Notes under the pieces: model-generated | Seen by the model: only the letters and a program-made list of their open reading frames with translations | The model's database searches: none | What the model was told of the DNA's origin: nothing | Assembly (NCBI RefSeq): GCF_003428645.1 | Contig: NZ_QVQH01000006.1 | Location: forward strand, 62,001-126,000 | From: Geodermatophilus marinus | Lineage (GTDB): Bacteria > Actinomycetota > Actinomycetes > Mycobacteriales > Geodermatophilaceae | DNA length: 64,000 bases | Reading direction: 5' to 3' | Shown here: one piece after another, positions 43,976 through 51,750 of the stretch | How the letters are laid out: the number at the start of each line of letters is the position of its first letter | How positions within the stretch are numbered: position 1 is the stretch's first letter | Position numbers and translations under genes: made by a program

Positions 43976-45079
43976 TCAGGTCGGCGGCGAGCCGAGCCAC
44001 AACCTCCCGACGAGTGAGCTGCCGCCCGGCGTGCCCACGGGCTCCCAGCGCGTCGTCCAGCCCTCGGCGTGCAGCTGGACGACGACCGCGCCGAGCAGCG
44101 CGCCGAGGTTGAGCGCCGTGGTGGTCGTGGCCCGCTCCTGCAGGTGGACGTCGACCACCCCGTCGCCCTCCCCGCCGTAGCGGACCACCACGGGGAACTC
44201 CGGGAGCGCGGCGACGGCCACCCGGAAGGCCTCGGCGACCGCGTCGAGCTCGCCGGGCCGCGGCACCAGGTCCGCGCCGGGCGCCCGGGAGCCGACGAGG
44301 TCGCGGCTGCCGTAGGGGAACAGGTCACCCGGCCCGAGGCGGACCAGCGGCCGGGTGCCGGCGTCCTCGGCGGGCGGGTCGAACGCCAGCCCGCGGACGA
44401 CGGCCACCGGGACCCCGGCGAGCTTGCCCTTGACCAGGTCGGCCGCGGCGGCCAGCTCGTCGACCAGGGCCACCTGCGTGGTCTCCAGCCGGTTGCCGTG
44501 GGCGTCGACGTCCCCCCGGTGGTCGATGAGCGCGGCGATGCCGGCCGAGCCGACGGCGACGTCGGTGAGCCCCTCCCGCCAGGTGCGGCCGAAGGTGTCG
44601 CTGACGACCACGGCGACCTGCACGCCGAGCAGCGCGCGCAGCCGGTCCCGCAGCGCCCGGGCCGAGGCGTCGGCGTCCTCGGGGAGCAGCACCAGGGCGT
44701 CGCCGGCCACGTTCGAGGCGTCGATGCCGGCCGCGGCCACCACCCAGCCGTGCCGGGTCTCCACGATGCGCAGCGGCCCGCGGCGGGCGACGACCCGCAC
44801 GGTCTCCGCCTCGACCGCCCGCTGCCGCGCGGCCTCGCGGTCGGTGCCGGGCTCGACCCGCACCAGCCGGCCCTCGGCCTTGGACACCACCTTGGAGGTC
44901 ACGACGACGACGTCGCCGTCGGCCAGCCAGGGTGCGGCGCCGGCGACCGCGTCCGCGAGGTCGTCGCCCGGGGCGAACTCGGGCAGCCCGCGCACCGGGA
45001 GGACGGTGATCCCGGTCGGTGGTGCGGCCCCGCCCTGAGCCTGCGAGGGGTGGGCAGGACGGGGGCCCTCCTCAGACAC
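43976..45079 (-). CDS. fbiB: Coenzyme F420-0:L-glutamate ligase (CofE-type FbiB)
   Basis: Adds glutamates to F420-0 using GTP. The CofE domain starts at [18 protein letters not shown] and covers about 250 residues, with [33 protein letters not shown] and [20 protein letters not shown]. Only about 90 residues follow, well short of the nitroreductase-like FMN domain of mycobacterial FbiB (448 residues in total), so the reductase half appears lost or degenerate. The GTG at 45079 overlaps the fbiA stop. The first 23 residues ([15 protein letters not shown] and so on) are encoded by a stop-anchored repeat, so the real start could instead be near 45010 (ATC) or the GTG at 44995. Confidence 0.88.
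   Translation of the reverse strand: MSEEGPRPAHPSQAQGGAAPPTGITVLPVRGLPEFAPGDDLADAVAGAAPWLADGDVVVVTSKVVSKAEGRLVRVEPGTDREAARQRAVEAETVRVVARRGPLRIVETRHGWVVAAAGIDASNVAGDALVLLPEDADASARALRDRLRALLGVQVAVVVSDTFGRTWREGLTDVAVGSAGIAALIDHRGDVDAHGNRLETTQVALVDELAAAADLVKGKLAGVPVAVVRGLAFDPPAEDAGTRPLVRLGPGDLFPYGSRDLVGSRAPGADLVPRPGELDAVAEAFRVAVAALPEFPVVVRYGGEGDGVVDVHLQERATTTTALNLGALLGAVVVQLHAEGWTTRWEPVGTPGGSSLVGRLWLGSPPT
45024..45071 (-). repeat. Stop-anchored repeat copy 4, inside the fbiA-fbiB junction
   Basis: On the minus strand it follows the fbiA TGA with GGAGGGCCCCCGTCCTGCCC and continues ACCCCTCGCAGGCTCAGGGCGGGGCC. If fbiB starts at 45079, this repeat is translated as its N terminus. Confidence 0.6.
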
Positions 45080-46031
45080 CCGACGCGTCCAGGGCGGCGC
45101 GCGCGAGCGCCGCCGTCGCGTCGGGGTCGCTCATCAGCAGCGGCACCCGCCGGACGTCCACCCCGGGCACGTCCGCGGTGTCGTCGGGGGCCACGAGCCA
45201 GGCGTCCAGCAGCCCGCCGGCGGAGCGGGCCCCGTAGTGCCGCCCGACGCCCTCCGCGCTCACCTCGACGCCGATCGCCGGCAGGCAGCGGTCGGCCATG
45301 CCGCGCACGACGGCGCCGCCGATCACGGGGGAGACGCCGACGACCTTCCCCCGCGTCGCGCGGACGGCGTCCCGGATCCCCGGCACGCCGAGCACCGTGC
45401 CGATCGACACGACCGGGTTGGACGGGGCCAGCAGCACCGCGTCCGCGGTGGCCAGCGCCTCCACGGCGCCCGGCGCCGGCCGGGCGGTGTCGACGCCCAC
45501 CTGGACGAAGGCGGCCGGCTCCGGGGCCGCGCGGTGCCGCACCCACCACTCCTGGAAGTGCAGGGCCCGCTGGCGGCCGTCCTCCGGGTCGGTGACCACC
45601 ACGTGGGTCTCGACCCGCTGGTCGCTCATCGGCAGCAGCTCCACGCCGGGCTGCCAGCGGTCGGCCAGCGCCGCGGTCACCTGGGAGAGCGGGTAGCCGG
45701 CGTCGAGCATGCGGGTACGCACGAGGTGCGTGGCGATGTCCCGGTCGCCGAGGCCGAACCAGGTCGGCTCGGCGCCGTAGGCGGCCAGCTCCTCGGTGAC
45801 CGTCCAGGTCTCCCCGGTGCGGCCCCACCCGCGCTCGGGGTCGATGCCCCCGCCGAGGGTGTACATGACGCTGTCCAGGTCGGGGCAGATCCGCAGCCCG
45901 TGCATCGTGACGTCGTCGCCGGTGTTGACCACGGCGGTGATCGACGACGGGGGTGTGACGGCCCGGAGTCCGGCCAGGAAGCGGGCTCCGCCGATGCCAC
46001 CGGCGAGGACGACGATCTGCACGAAAGTCAT
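45072..46031 (-). CDS. fbiA: F420 biosynthesis 2-phospho-L-lactate (or PEP) transferase
   Basis: Joins the GMP-activated phospholactate or phosphoenolpyruvate moiety to the deazaflavin Fo, making (dehydro-)F420-0. It has 319 residues, near Rv3261 (331). [16 protein letters not shown] holds the N-terminal P-loop-like signature, [20 protein letters not shown] near residue 38 the Fo-binding region, and [15 protein letters not shown] near residue 205 the GPP-binding loop. [14 protein letters not shown] is near residue 240. The ATG at 46031 (followed by TFVQIVV) is chosen, and a GTG three codons later is possible. It is divergent from whiB2 and coupled to fbiB. Confidence 0.94.
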   Translation of the reverse strand: MTFVQIVVLAGGIGGARFLAGLRAVTPPSSITAVVNTGDDVTMHGLRICPDLDSVMYTLGGGIDPERGWGRTGETWTVTEELAAYGAEPTWFGLGDRDIATHLVRTRMLDAGYPLSQVTAALADRWQPGVELLPMSDQRVETHVVVTDPEDGRQRALHFQEWWVRHRAAPEPAAFVQVGVDTARPAPGAVEALATADAVLLAPSNPVVSIGTVLGVPGIRDAVRATRGKVVGVSPVIGGAVVRGMADRCLPAIGVEVSAEGVGRHYGARSAGGLLDAWLVAPDDTADVPGVDVRRVPLLMSDPDATAALARAALDASGV

Positions 46032-46086
46032 CGTGCCCGATGGGCAGTTGTCGACTGTTCGCCGGGCGTGTCGAGGGTCCGCACGA

Positions 46087-46109
46087 GATGTGACGAACAC
46101 CTTGTGACG
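46087..46109. promoter_or_regulatory. Direct repeat TGTGACG-N6-TGTGACG upstream of fbiA and whiB2
   Basis: TGTGACG occurs twice with about 6 bp between the copies (46090 and 46103), in the gap between the divergent fbiA and whiB2. The spacing puts both copies on one face of the helix. No regulator is identified. Confidence 0.4.
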
Positions 46110-46148
46110 CGTGGGGTGCGTGTGGCCGGGCGCTTACACCGCGCAAAG

Positions 46149-46178
46149 TTGACGGCCACGGAGCGACACGCGTGTAAT
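46149..46178 (+). promoter_or_regulatory. whiB2 promoter, TTGACG-N18-TGTAAT
   Basis: TTGACG at 46149-46154 and TGTAAT at 46173-46178, separated by 18 bp, make the clearest two-box housekeeping-type promoter in the window. The inverted pair TTACAC (46134) and GTGTAA (46172) brackets it and may be an operator. The leader to the whiB2 ATG is about 78 nt. Confidence 0.65.
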
Positions 46179-46263
46179 TCCGGCGGTGTCATCGAGCGGT
46201 CAGCGGCCCGGGAACGTCCCGAGGAGCGCGCTCCGGGACGAGAGCGAGAGGGGACGCGTCGTC

Positions 46264-46602
46264 ATGGCAGAGGTCTCGTGGCTGAGCGACTACGTCAGTG
46301 CTTCCGAGCGGTCGGTGGACCCGACCCCGGGCGGGCCGGGGCAGGTGTTCACCGGCCTGTGGAGCATCGGCCTGGAGGCCGACGCGCAGTCCTGGCAGGA
46401 GCGCGCGCTGTGCGCCGAGACCGACCCCGAGGCGTTCTTCCCGGAGAAGGGTGGCTCGACCCGCGAGGCCAAGCGGATCTGCACCGGCTGCGAGGTCAAG
46501 GCCGAGTGCCTCGAGTACGCGCTGGCCAACGACGAGCGCTTCGGCATCTGGGGCGGGCTCTCCGAGCGGGAGCGCCGCCGCCTCCGTCGCCGGGCCGTCT
46601 GA
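46264..46602 (+). CDS. whiB2: WhiB-family iron-sulfur transcriptional regulator (WhiB2-like)
   Basis: A 112-residue WhiB protein that binds a 4Fe-4S cluster and acts with the principal sigma factor. WhiB2/WhmD controls septation and division genes in mycobacteria. The four cysteines are in ALCAETDPEAFF (first) and RICTGCEVKAECLEYAL (C-x2-C-x5-C). The G(V/I)WGG turn is FGIWGGLSERERRRLRRRAV, giving the basic DNA-binding C terminus. An N-terminal extension of about 45 residues matches the WhiB2 subgroup. The ATG at 46264 is chosen over upstream starts by length and the GAGGGG site. It is divergent from fbiA, as in mycobacteria. Confidence 0.94.
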   Translation: MAEVSWLSDYVSASERSVDPTPGGPGQVFTGLWSIGLEADAQSWQERALCAETDPEAFFPEKGGSTREAKRICTGCEVKAECLEYALANDERFGIWGGLSERERRRLRRRAV

Positions 46603-46766
46603 CGAAGGACCCCGTCCCTCTCACCGCTCGCAGGCTCGCGGTGAGCCTCCGGACGGGGCCACCCCCCCACCACTCGCAGGCTCGCGGCGGGACCCTGCAG
46701 GAGGGCCGCCCGTCCCACTCACCGTGGTGGGACCCCGTCCCCCTCGCACGTTCGGGACGGGGCCGG
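46603..46766 (+). repeat. Stop-anchored repeat copies 5a-5c (tandem, after whiB2)
   Basis: Copy 5a starts one base after the TGA (GAAGGACCCCGTCCCTCTCA, then CCGCTCGCAGGCTCGCGG) and closes with GGACGGGGCC at 46651-46660. A degenerate copy follows (CCACTCGCAGGCTCGCGGCG) at about 46670-46691, and a third (GGGACCCCGTCCCCCTCGCA) at about 46729. The remaining sequence to 46897 is GC-rich, with CGGGGCC runs and no gene seen. Confidence 0.6.
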
Positions 46767-46897
46767 GGCGGGGCCCGGGACGGGGCCGCGGCGGGACGCC
46801 GCAGCAGGACCGGCACACGGCGCCGTGTGACACCACCGGACGACCCACCCGCAGCCGCCGACGCACCCGCGTCGGCGGCTGCGGCGCTGCCGGGGGG

Positions 46898-47929
46898 TCA
46901 GCCGACGACCCGGAGCACGTCGACCCCCGGGCCGCCGCGGGACCCCGCCCGGTCGGCGCCGAGGAAGAACGTGCCGGTGGCCGGTGCGGTGCCCGCCCGC
47001 AGCGGGCCGTCCGCGGCCACCGTCACCGTCACGTCGTAGACCCGGCCGGTGTAGGTCGCCGGCCCGCCCAGCGGGCGGGTGTAGGTGGGGAACCGGCCGG
47101 TCAGCCGCAGCCCCGGCCCCTCGCGCTCGACGCCCAGGGCCGGCGTGGGCAGCTCCGCGTACGCCGTCCGGGTGCGCACGCAGCCGGCCTCCTCGGGGTC
47201 GTCGGGCGCCTCGCCGGCCAGGCAGTTCCAGGTGTCCAGGCGGAGGTGGGCCAGGGCCGCGGTCACCGGGTCCCCGGTCGCGGTCACGCTGACCGACGGG
47301 TAGGCCACCGTGACGCCGACCGCGTGGCGCTCCAGCACGACGCCCCCGAAGGCCAGCCGGGCGGCCAGGCCGTCGGTGCCCAGCGGGACCGACCGGGCGG
47401 CCAGCGCGCCGGCGCCCCCCTCCCCGGGCAGCGGCTCGGCCGGGACGCCGGGCAGGTCCGGGGGAGGGGCCGGCGGGACCGGCGGCCCGGGCGGCGCTCC
47501 CGCGCCGGGGGTGGTCCCGGCGACCGGGGGTGGGTCGCCGGCCGGGGCCGCAGCCCCGGTGCTGCCGGCGACCACGGCGAGCGCCGCGACGAGGGCGAGC
47601 GCGGCCCCGGCCATCGTGACGACCGGGCGGGCGGCGTCCGGGGCACGTCCCCCGCTGCCCGGGGGGCGGGCCGGGGCGGGCGGGGGCGGTGGCTCCTCCG
47701 CGGCCGTCCCGGGCGGTGCGGCCAGGAAGCCGGGCAGGTCGTCGTGCGCCCAGCGCGGCCCCGCGGCCGCGGGTGCCGGCCCGCCCGCCTCCGCCGGCGG
47801 CCCCGGCGGCGGCTCCTGCCGCGGGTGGCGGCGGGCGGCCCGGGCCGCGGCGACCCCGAGGACGGCGAGGGCCGTCAGCGCGACCGCCAGCACCACCCAG
47901 GGCACGGCGGCCGGTGCGGAGGACTCCAT
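46898..47929 (-). CDS. Membrane-anchored Pro/Ala-rich protein, unknown function
   Basis: A 343-residue protein I do not recognise. An N-terminal membrane helix (VPWVVLAVALTALAVLGVAA) is followed by a Pro-rich cytoplasmic stretch with DDLPGFLAAPPG. A second helix (VVTMAGAALALVAALAVVAG, near residue 105) precedes a Pro/Gly-rich linker (PPGPPVPPAPPPDLPGVP). The C-terminal extracytoplasmic domain of about 190 residues is beta-rich, with two cysteines (DTWNCLAGEAP and EEAGCVRTRT) that could form a disulfide. The ATG at 47929 lies head-to-head with the kinase-like gene at 48032. The region corresponds to the uncharacterised Rv3258c-Rv3259 area of mycobacteria. Confidence 0.72.
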   Translation of the reverse strand: MESSAPAAVPWVVLAVALTALAVLGVAAARAARRHPRQEPPPGPPAEAGGPAPAAAGPRWAHDDLPGFLAAPPGTAAEEPPPPPAPARPPGSGGRAPDAARPVVTMAGAALALVAALAVVAGSTGAAAPAGDPPPVAGTTPGAGAPPGPPVPPAPPPDLPGVPAEPLPGEGGAGALAARSVPLGTDGLAARLAFGGVVLERHAVGVTVAYPSVSVTATGDPVTAALAHLRLDTWNCLAGEAPDDPEEAGCVRTRTAYAELPTPALGVEREGPGLRLTGRFPTYTRPLGGPATYTGRVYDVTVTVAADGPLRAGTAPATGTFFLGADRAGSRGGPGVDVLRVVG

Positions 47930-48031
47930 CGCCGCCCAGCATCGCAGCCGCCCGCGGCCGGGCCGGGGAGGTGCGCGGGGCCGGTCGGTGCCGCGCTGCG
48001 GCCTGCCCGGCGGGCTGGGAGCATCCCTGCG

Positions 48032-48913
48032 ATGACCGGCAGCAGCGCACGCGAGGGGGTCGTCCGCGACCGCGTGGCCGCGTTGCTCGCCGAGCTGGGC
48101 GTGGCGCAGCCGCTGACCGGGGTCACCGACCACGCGGCGTCCCTCGGCGTCGTCCAGGGCGTGCTCGCCGACCGGGTCGTCGATCTCGCGGTCACCGAGA
48201 GCGGCAGGCGGCGGCTGCGCGCGGAGCTGCGCGGGCGCCGCTGGGCCGAGGACCGGCGGGTGGGCGTCCCCGAGGTGCTCGCGGCCGCCGAGGACGGCCG
48301 CTGGTTGCTGTCCCGCCGCATCCACGTGGTCCCGCCCGGAGGGCCCGAGTGGGCCGAGCGCGCGGTCGAGGCCGCGATCCGCATCGCCCCGCTGCCCGCT
48401 CCGCCCGAGGACCCGTGGGCGCCGCCGGCCGGCCCCGTCCTGCGCCGCGCGCGGGCGTCCGTGGCCGACGCCGGCCGCCTCGTGCGCGCCGGGGTCCGGC
48501 GCGGTGAGCTGCGCGCGGTCCGTGCCGCCGCCGCGCAGCTGCCGCTGTCGGAGGTGACCCACGGCGACCTCCGCGCCGCCAACGCCGTCCTCGGGCCCGA
48601 CGGCGGCCTCGTCGTCCTCGAGTGGACCGGCGTCCGCCCCGGCCCCCGGCACCGGGACCTGCTGACCCTCTGGTGCTCCACGCCGGGCGAGGAGGACCGC
48701 GCCGCGATCGCCCGCGTGGTCCTCGACCGGACCGCGGGCTGGGAGGAACCGGACGTCGGGCTGCTGTGGCACGCCGTGGCGCTCGAGCAGCTCGCCGCCC
48801 GGGTCGTCCGGCCCGACCGCGGCGACGGCCTCGACCTCGCCTTCTGCCGGGCCCGGCTGGCCGAGGCGCGGGGCATCGCCGCGGAGCTCGGCAGCCCCGC
48901 CGGCCCCGGCTGA
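48032..48913 (+). CDS. APH-like kinase-fold protein, degenerate metal site
   Basis: A 293-residue protein with an aminoglycoside-phosphotransferase-like fold. EVTHGDLRAANAVLGPDGG near residue 173 matches the HGDxxxxN catalytic loop (Asp and Asn present). The metal-binding Asp expected about 10 residues later (IDW/IDF) is replaced by VVLEWTG, with Glu in its place. RHRDLLTLWCSTPGEEDRAA follows, as in family members. No Gly-rich ATP loop is clear in the first 80 residues. It may phosphorylate a small molecule, bind without catalysis, or act as a regulator; it should not be read as an antibiotic-resistance gene. The ATG at 48032 was chosen by the divergent promoter space. A stop-anchored repeat follows. 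Confidence 0.75.
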   Translation: MTGSSAREGVVRDRVAALLAELGVAQPLTGVTDHAASLGVVQGVLADRVVDLAVTESGRRRLRAELRGRRWAEDRRVGVPEVLAAAEDGRWLLSRRIHVVPPGGPEWAERAVEAAIRIAPLPAPPEDPWAPPAGPVLRRARASVADAGRLVRAGVRRGELRAVRAAAAQLPLSEVTHGDLRAANAVLGPDGGLVVLEWTGVRPGPRHRDLLTLWCSTPGEEDRAAIARVVLDRTAGWEEPDVGLLWHAVALEQLAARVVRPDRGDGLDLAFCRARLAEARGIAAELGSPAGPG

Positions 48914-48971
48914 GAAAGGACCCCGTCCTCCCCACCCCTCGCAGGCTCGGGGCGGTGCCCTGGACGGGGCC
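48914..48971 (+). terminator. Stop-anchored repeat copy 6 (after the APH-like gene)
   Basis: Directly after the TGA: GAAAGGACCCCGTCCTCCCC, then ACCCCTCGCAGGCTCGGGGCGG, ending with GGACGGGGCC. CCCCGTCC near the start pairs with GGACGGGG near the end (8 bp). Confidence 0.65.
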
Positions 48972-48989
48972 GCGGGGGCGGCGCCGTGC

Positions 48990-49445
48990 TCAGCCCGTGG
49001 GGTCGATCTCCTCCGGGTCGCGGCCCAGCAGCACCGCGACCTGGTCGACGACGACGTCGCGGACCAGGTCGGCGAGGTCGTCGCGGTCGTGCGCGCGCAG
49101 CTCCAGCGGCCGGCGGTAGACGACGATCCGCGGGGGGACCTCGCGGCCGTTCTCCCGGTGCGCGGGGAGGACCCGGGCCAGCGGGACGCTGCCGTCGTCC
49201 AGGACGTCGGAGTCGAGCACCACCTCGTCGGGGCTGGTGTGCTCGACCCAGGGCACGTCCTCGACCGCGAACTCGACGCCGGCCAGCTCCTGCTCCCACC
49301 GGCGCTCGAGGTCCTCGACCGCGTCGAGCACCAGGTCGTCGAACTGCTCCCCGCGGCTGCGCGCCAGCGGCACCCCGTCGGGCACGAGGCGCCCGCGCAG
49401 GCCGCGGCCGTGCCGGTCGCGACGGGATCGGGTGGGTCGGCTCAT
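48990..49445 (-). CDS. Metallopeptidase-family (zincin-like) protein lacking HExxH
   Basis: A 151-residue protein of the small zincin-like family (PF06262 type) found beside DUF3499 in Actinobacteria. FDDLVLDAVEDLERRWEQEL and VEFAVEDVPWV form the N-terminal part, and RIVVYRRPLELRA the central strand. At the place of the usual HExxH zinc motif the sequence reads VRDVVVDQVAVLLGRDPEEI, without either His. A protease role is therefore unlikely and a structural or binding role more probable. A basic N terminus of about 25 residues precedes the fold. The ATG at 49445 follows a TAGGCT box by 10 nt. Its stop faces repeat copy 6. Confidence 0.82.
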   Translation of the reverse strand: MSRPTRSRRDRHGRGLRGRLVPDGVPLARSRGEQFDDLVLDAVEDLERRWEQELAGVEFAVEDVPWVEHTSPDEVVLDSDVLDDGSVPLARVLPAHRENGREVPPRIVVYRRPLELRAHDRDDLADLVRDVVVDQVAVLLGRDPEEIDPTG

Positions 49446-49455
49446 GGCGGGGGAG

Positions 49456-49461
49456 AGCCTA
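49456..49461 (-). promoter_or_regulatory. -10-like box TAGGCT upstream of the zincin-like gene
   Basis: TAGGCT on the minus strand, ending 10 nt before the ATG at 49445. A very short leader is implied. Confidence 0.4.
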
Positions 49462-49613
49462 CGACCCCGGGCCGCCGGCCACCGCGCCGCGCGGGTCGGC
49501 CGCGGCGGGGCCCCGGGGCCGTGGTGCACGGGGCCGTGGTGCAGGGTGGGGCTGCTGCTCCTGGGTGGGCCGGAAACCCGGTGTGCCTCCTGTCGCCCGG
49601 GAGGGGACGCGTC

Positions 49614-49619
49614 TACTGT
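49614..49619 (+). promoter_or_regulatory. -10-like box TACTGT for the DUF3499 gene
   Basis: TACTGT lies 21 nt before the GTG at 49641. A transcription start near 49626 would leave a leader of about 15 nt containing GAGGA. Confidence 0.45.
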
Positions 49620-49640
49620 GCCGTTCGTGAGGAACCGGTG

Positions 49641-49991
49641 GTGAGGCAGTCACGTCGCTGCTCGCGCAGCGGCTGCGCGCAACCGGCGGCGGCGACCTTG
49701 ACCTACGTGTACGCCGAGTCGACCGCTGTCGTCGGCCCGTTGGCGACCTTCTCGGAGCCGCACAGCTACGACCTCTGCGAGTTCCACGCCGAGCGCCTGA
49801 CCGTGCCCCGGGGGTGGGAGGTGGTCCGGCACGAGATCGACGTGGAGGACACCGGCCCGACCGGGGACGACCTGCTCGCCCTCGCCGACGCGGTGCGCGA
49901 GGCCGCCCGCCCCGAGCCCCCGCGCAACCCGGCCGACGACGGCTCCGGCACCCGCCGCGGCCACCTCCGGGTCCTGCCCGACCTGACCTGA
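49641..49991 (+). CDS. DUF3499 family zinc-ribbon-like protein
   Basis: A 116-residue actinobacterial protein of unknown function. RRCSRSGCAQPAAATLTYVY opens the family domain, with a C-x4-C pair, and SYDLCEFHAERLTVPRGWEV near residue 43 gives a C-x2-H pair. The four may bind one zinc ion. The remainder is an acidic linker and an Arg-rich end. The GTG at 49641 is set by the family N terminus and by GAGGA just upstream. It lies between the zincin-like gene and manB, an order kept across Actinobacteria, which hints at a shared housekeeping role, but none is known. Confidence 0.85.
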   Translation: MRQSRRCSRSGCAQPAAATLTYVYAESTAVVGPLATFSEPHSYDLCEFHAERLTVPRGWEVVRHEIDVEDTGPTGDDLLALADAVREAARPEPPRNPADDGSGTRRGHLRVLPDLT

Positions 49992-50009
49992 CCCGCGCTC
50001 CGGCCGGCG

Positions 50010-50043
50010 GGGTGCCCCCCGGACCCGGCCGACGGGCACCCCG
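50010..50043 (+). terminator. Hairpin terminator after the DUF3499 gene
   Basis: GGGGTGCCC pairs with GGGCACCCC (9 bp) around a 16-nt GC-rich loop. It starts 18 bp after the stop codon. There is no T-tract. Confidence 0.55.
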
Positions 50044-50121
50044 CACCGCCGGATGACCGCGGCCCGCGCGTGCCACGGCGCCCGGGCCCCCACCGCCACC
50101 GCGCGTCCCCGCCCGCCTGGC

Positions 50122-50127
50122 TAGGGT
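50122..50127 (+). promoter_or_regulatory. -10-like box TAGGGT for the manB operon
   Basis: TAGGGT lies 58 nt before the manB ATG. The predicted leader of about 50 nt ends with an AAGGTG ribosome site, so this message is not leaderless. Confidence 0.45.
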
Positions 50128-50185
50128 CCTGCTGGCGCCGTCGGCCGACTCGGCTGCCGGCCGAACCACACACGAAGGTGTCGCC

Positions 50186-51550
50186 ATGTCTGGTCTGTCG
50201 TCCATCGTCAAGGCATACGACGTCCGCGGGGTGGTCCCGGACGAGTGGGACGAGGACGTCGCCCGCCGGCTCGGGGCCGCCTTCGCCGAGCTGGCCGCCA
50301 CCGAGGACGGCGCCACGGCGCTCGTCACCGCGCACGACATGCGTGAGTCCTCGGTGCCGCTGTCGCGGGCCTTCGCCGAGGGGGCGCTCTCCCGCGGGGT
50401 GGACGTCGTCGAGGCCGGCCTGGGCTCGACCGACCTGCTCTACTTCGCCTCCGGCTCGCTCGGCCTGCCCGGGGCGATGTTCACCGCCAGCCACAACCCC
50501 GCCCGGTACAACGGCATCAAGCTGTGCCGGGCCGGGGCGGCACCGGTCGGCCAGGAGTCCGGCCTGGCCACCGTGCGCGAGCTCGCCGAGCGCGACCGCT
50601 ACGACCGCGACCCCGGCCGGATCGGCACCGTCGAGCAGCGGGACCTGCTCGAGGGCTACGCCGCCCACCTGCGCACGCTGGTCGACCTGTCGGCGATCCG
50701 GCCGCTGACGGTGGTCGTCGACGCGGGCAACGGCATGGGCGGGCACACCGTCCCGGTGGTCCTCGCCGACCTGCCGCTCACCGTGCTCCCGATGTACTTC
50801 GAGCTCGACGGCTCCTTCCCCAACCACGAGGCCAACCCGCTGGACCCGGCCAACCTCGTCGACCTGCAGGCCGAGGTCCGCCGCACGGGGGCCGATCTCG
50901 GGCTGGCCTTCGACGGCGACGCCGACCGGGTCTTCGTCATCGACGAGCGGGGTGAGCCGGTGAGCCCCTCGGCGATCACCGCGCTGGTCGCCGTCCGGGA
51001 GCTGGCCAAGGGGCACGGGACGACGGTGATCCACAACCTGATCACCTCGCGGGCGGTGCCCGAGATCGTCCGCGAGCACGGCGGGAAGCCGGTGCGCACC
51101 CGGGTCGGGCACTCGTTCATCAAGGCCGAGATGGCGCGCACCGACGCGGTCTTCGGCGGGGAGCACTCGGCGCACTACTACTTCCGCGACTTCTGGCGCG
51201 CCGACACGGGCATGCTGGCCGCCATGCACGTGCTCGCGGCGCTGGGGGAGCAGAGCCGGCCGCTCTCGGAGCTCACCGCCGCCTACAGCCGCTACGCCGC
51301 GTCGGGGGAGATCAACTCGACCGTCGCCGACGCGGGGGAGCGGACCAAGGCCGTCCGGGCGATGTTCGACGGCGAGGACGGCGTCACGGTCGACGAGCTC
51401 GACGGGCTGACCGTCGACCTGCCCGACGGCTCGTGGTTCAACCTGCGGGCCAGCAACACCGAGCCGCTGCTGCGGCTCAACGTCGAGGCGCCCGACGCGG
51501 ACCGCATGGCCGCGCTCCGCGACCGGCTGCTGGAGGTGGTGCGCGCATGA
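50186..51550 (+). CDS. manB: Phosphomannomutase/phosphoglucomutase
   Basis: Interconverts mannose-6-phosphate and mannose-1-phosphate for GDP-mannose synthesis. It has 454 residues and the alpha-D-phosphohexomutase fold. The phospho-Ser loop FTASHNPARYNGIKL lies near residue 100, the metal loop FDGDADRVF near residue 243, the sugar-specificity loop GGEHSAHYYFRD near residue 326 and the phosphate-binding RASNTEPLLRLNVEA near residue 420. ManA and ManC in this window complete the path from fructose-6-phosphate to GDP-mannose. It overlaps the Trm112-like gene by 4 bp. Rv3257c is the mycobacterial counterpart. Confidence 0.96.
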   Translation: MSGLSSIVKAYDVRGVVPDEWDEDVARRLGAAFAELAATEDGATALVTAHDMRESSVPLSRAFAEGALSRGVDVVEAGLGSTDLLYFASGSLGLPGAMFTASHNPARYNGIKLCRAGAAPVGQESGLATVRELAERDRYDRDPGRIGTVEQRDLLEGYAAHLRTLVDLSAIRPLTVVVDAGNGMGGHTVPVVLADLPLTVLPMYFELDGSFPNHEANPLDPANLVDLQAEVRRTGADLGLAFDGDADRVFVIDERGEPVSPSAITALVAVRELAKGHGTTVIHNLITSRAVPEIVREHGGKPVRTRVGHSFIKAEMARTDAVFGGEHSAHYYFRDFWRADTGMLAAMHVLAALGEQSRPLSELTAAYSRYAASGEINSTVADAGERTKAVRAMFDGEDGVTVDELDGLTVDLPDGSWFNLRASNTEPLLRLNVEAPDADRMAALRDRLLEVVRA

Positions 51551-51750
51551 CCGGTCCCCTGGGGCTGGACCCCGCCCTGCTGGAGATCCTCGCCTGCCCC
51601 GACACCCACCACAGCCCGCTGGAGGTGGACGAGGCGGCCGGTGAGCTGCTCTGCACGACCTGCGACCGGGCCTTCCCGGTGCGCGACGGCATCCCCGTGC
51701 TGCTGCTGGACGAGGCGCGGCACCGCAGCGAGGGCGACCCGACGTCATGA
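51547..51750 (+). CDS. Trm112 family protein (UPF0434)
   Basis: A 67-residue zinc-ribbon protein. LLEILACPDTHHSPLEVD and LLCTTCDRAFPVRDGIPVLL are the two halves of the family signature, with three visible cysteines. In eukaryotes and archaea Trm112 activates several methyltransferases. The bacterial role is unclear. The ATG overlaps the manB stop (ATGA), and its own stop overlaps the next ATG the same way, so three genes are translated as one coupled unit. Confidence 0.9.
   Translation: MTGPLGLDPALLEILACPDTHHSPLEVDEAAGELLCTTCDRAFPVRDGIPVLLLDEARHRSEGDPTS

Noticed and set aside
46298..48030. Continuous open frame leading into the APH-like gene
   Set aside because: It runs through whiB2 in another phase, the repeats and the antisense of the membrane protein, without any recognisable domain.
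48032..48913. Antibiotic-resistance phosphotransferase
   Set aside because: Only the general kinase fold is seen, with an altered metal site and a conserved housekeeping neighbourhood.
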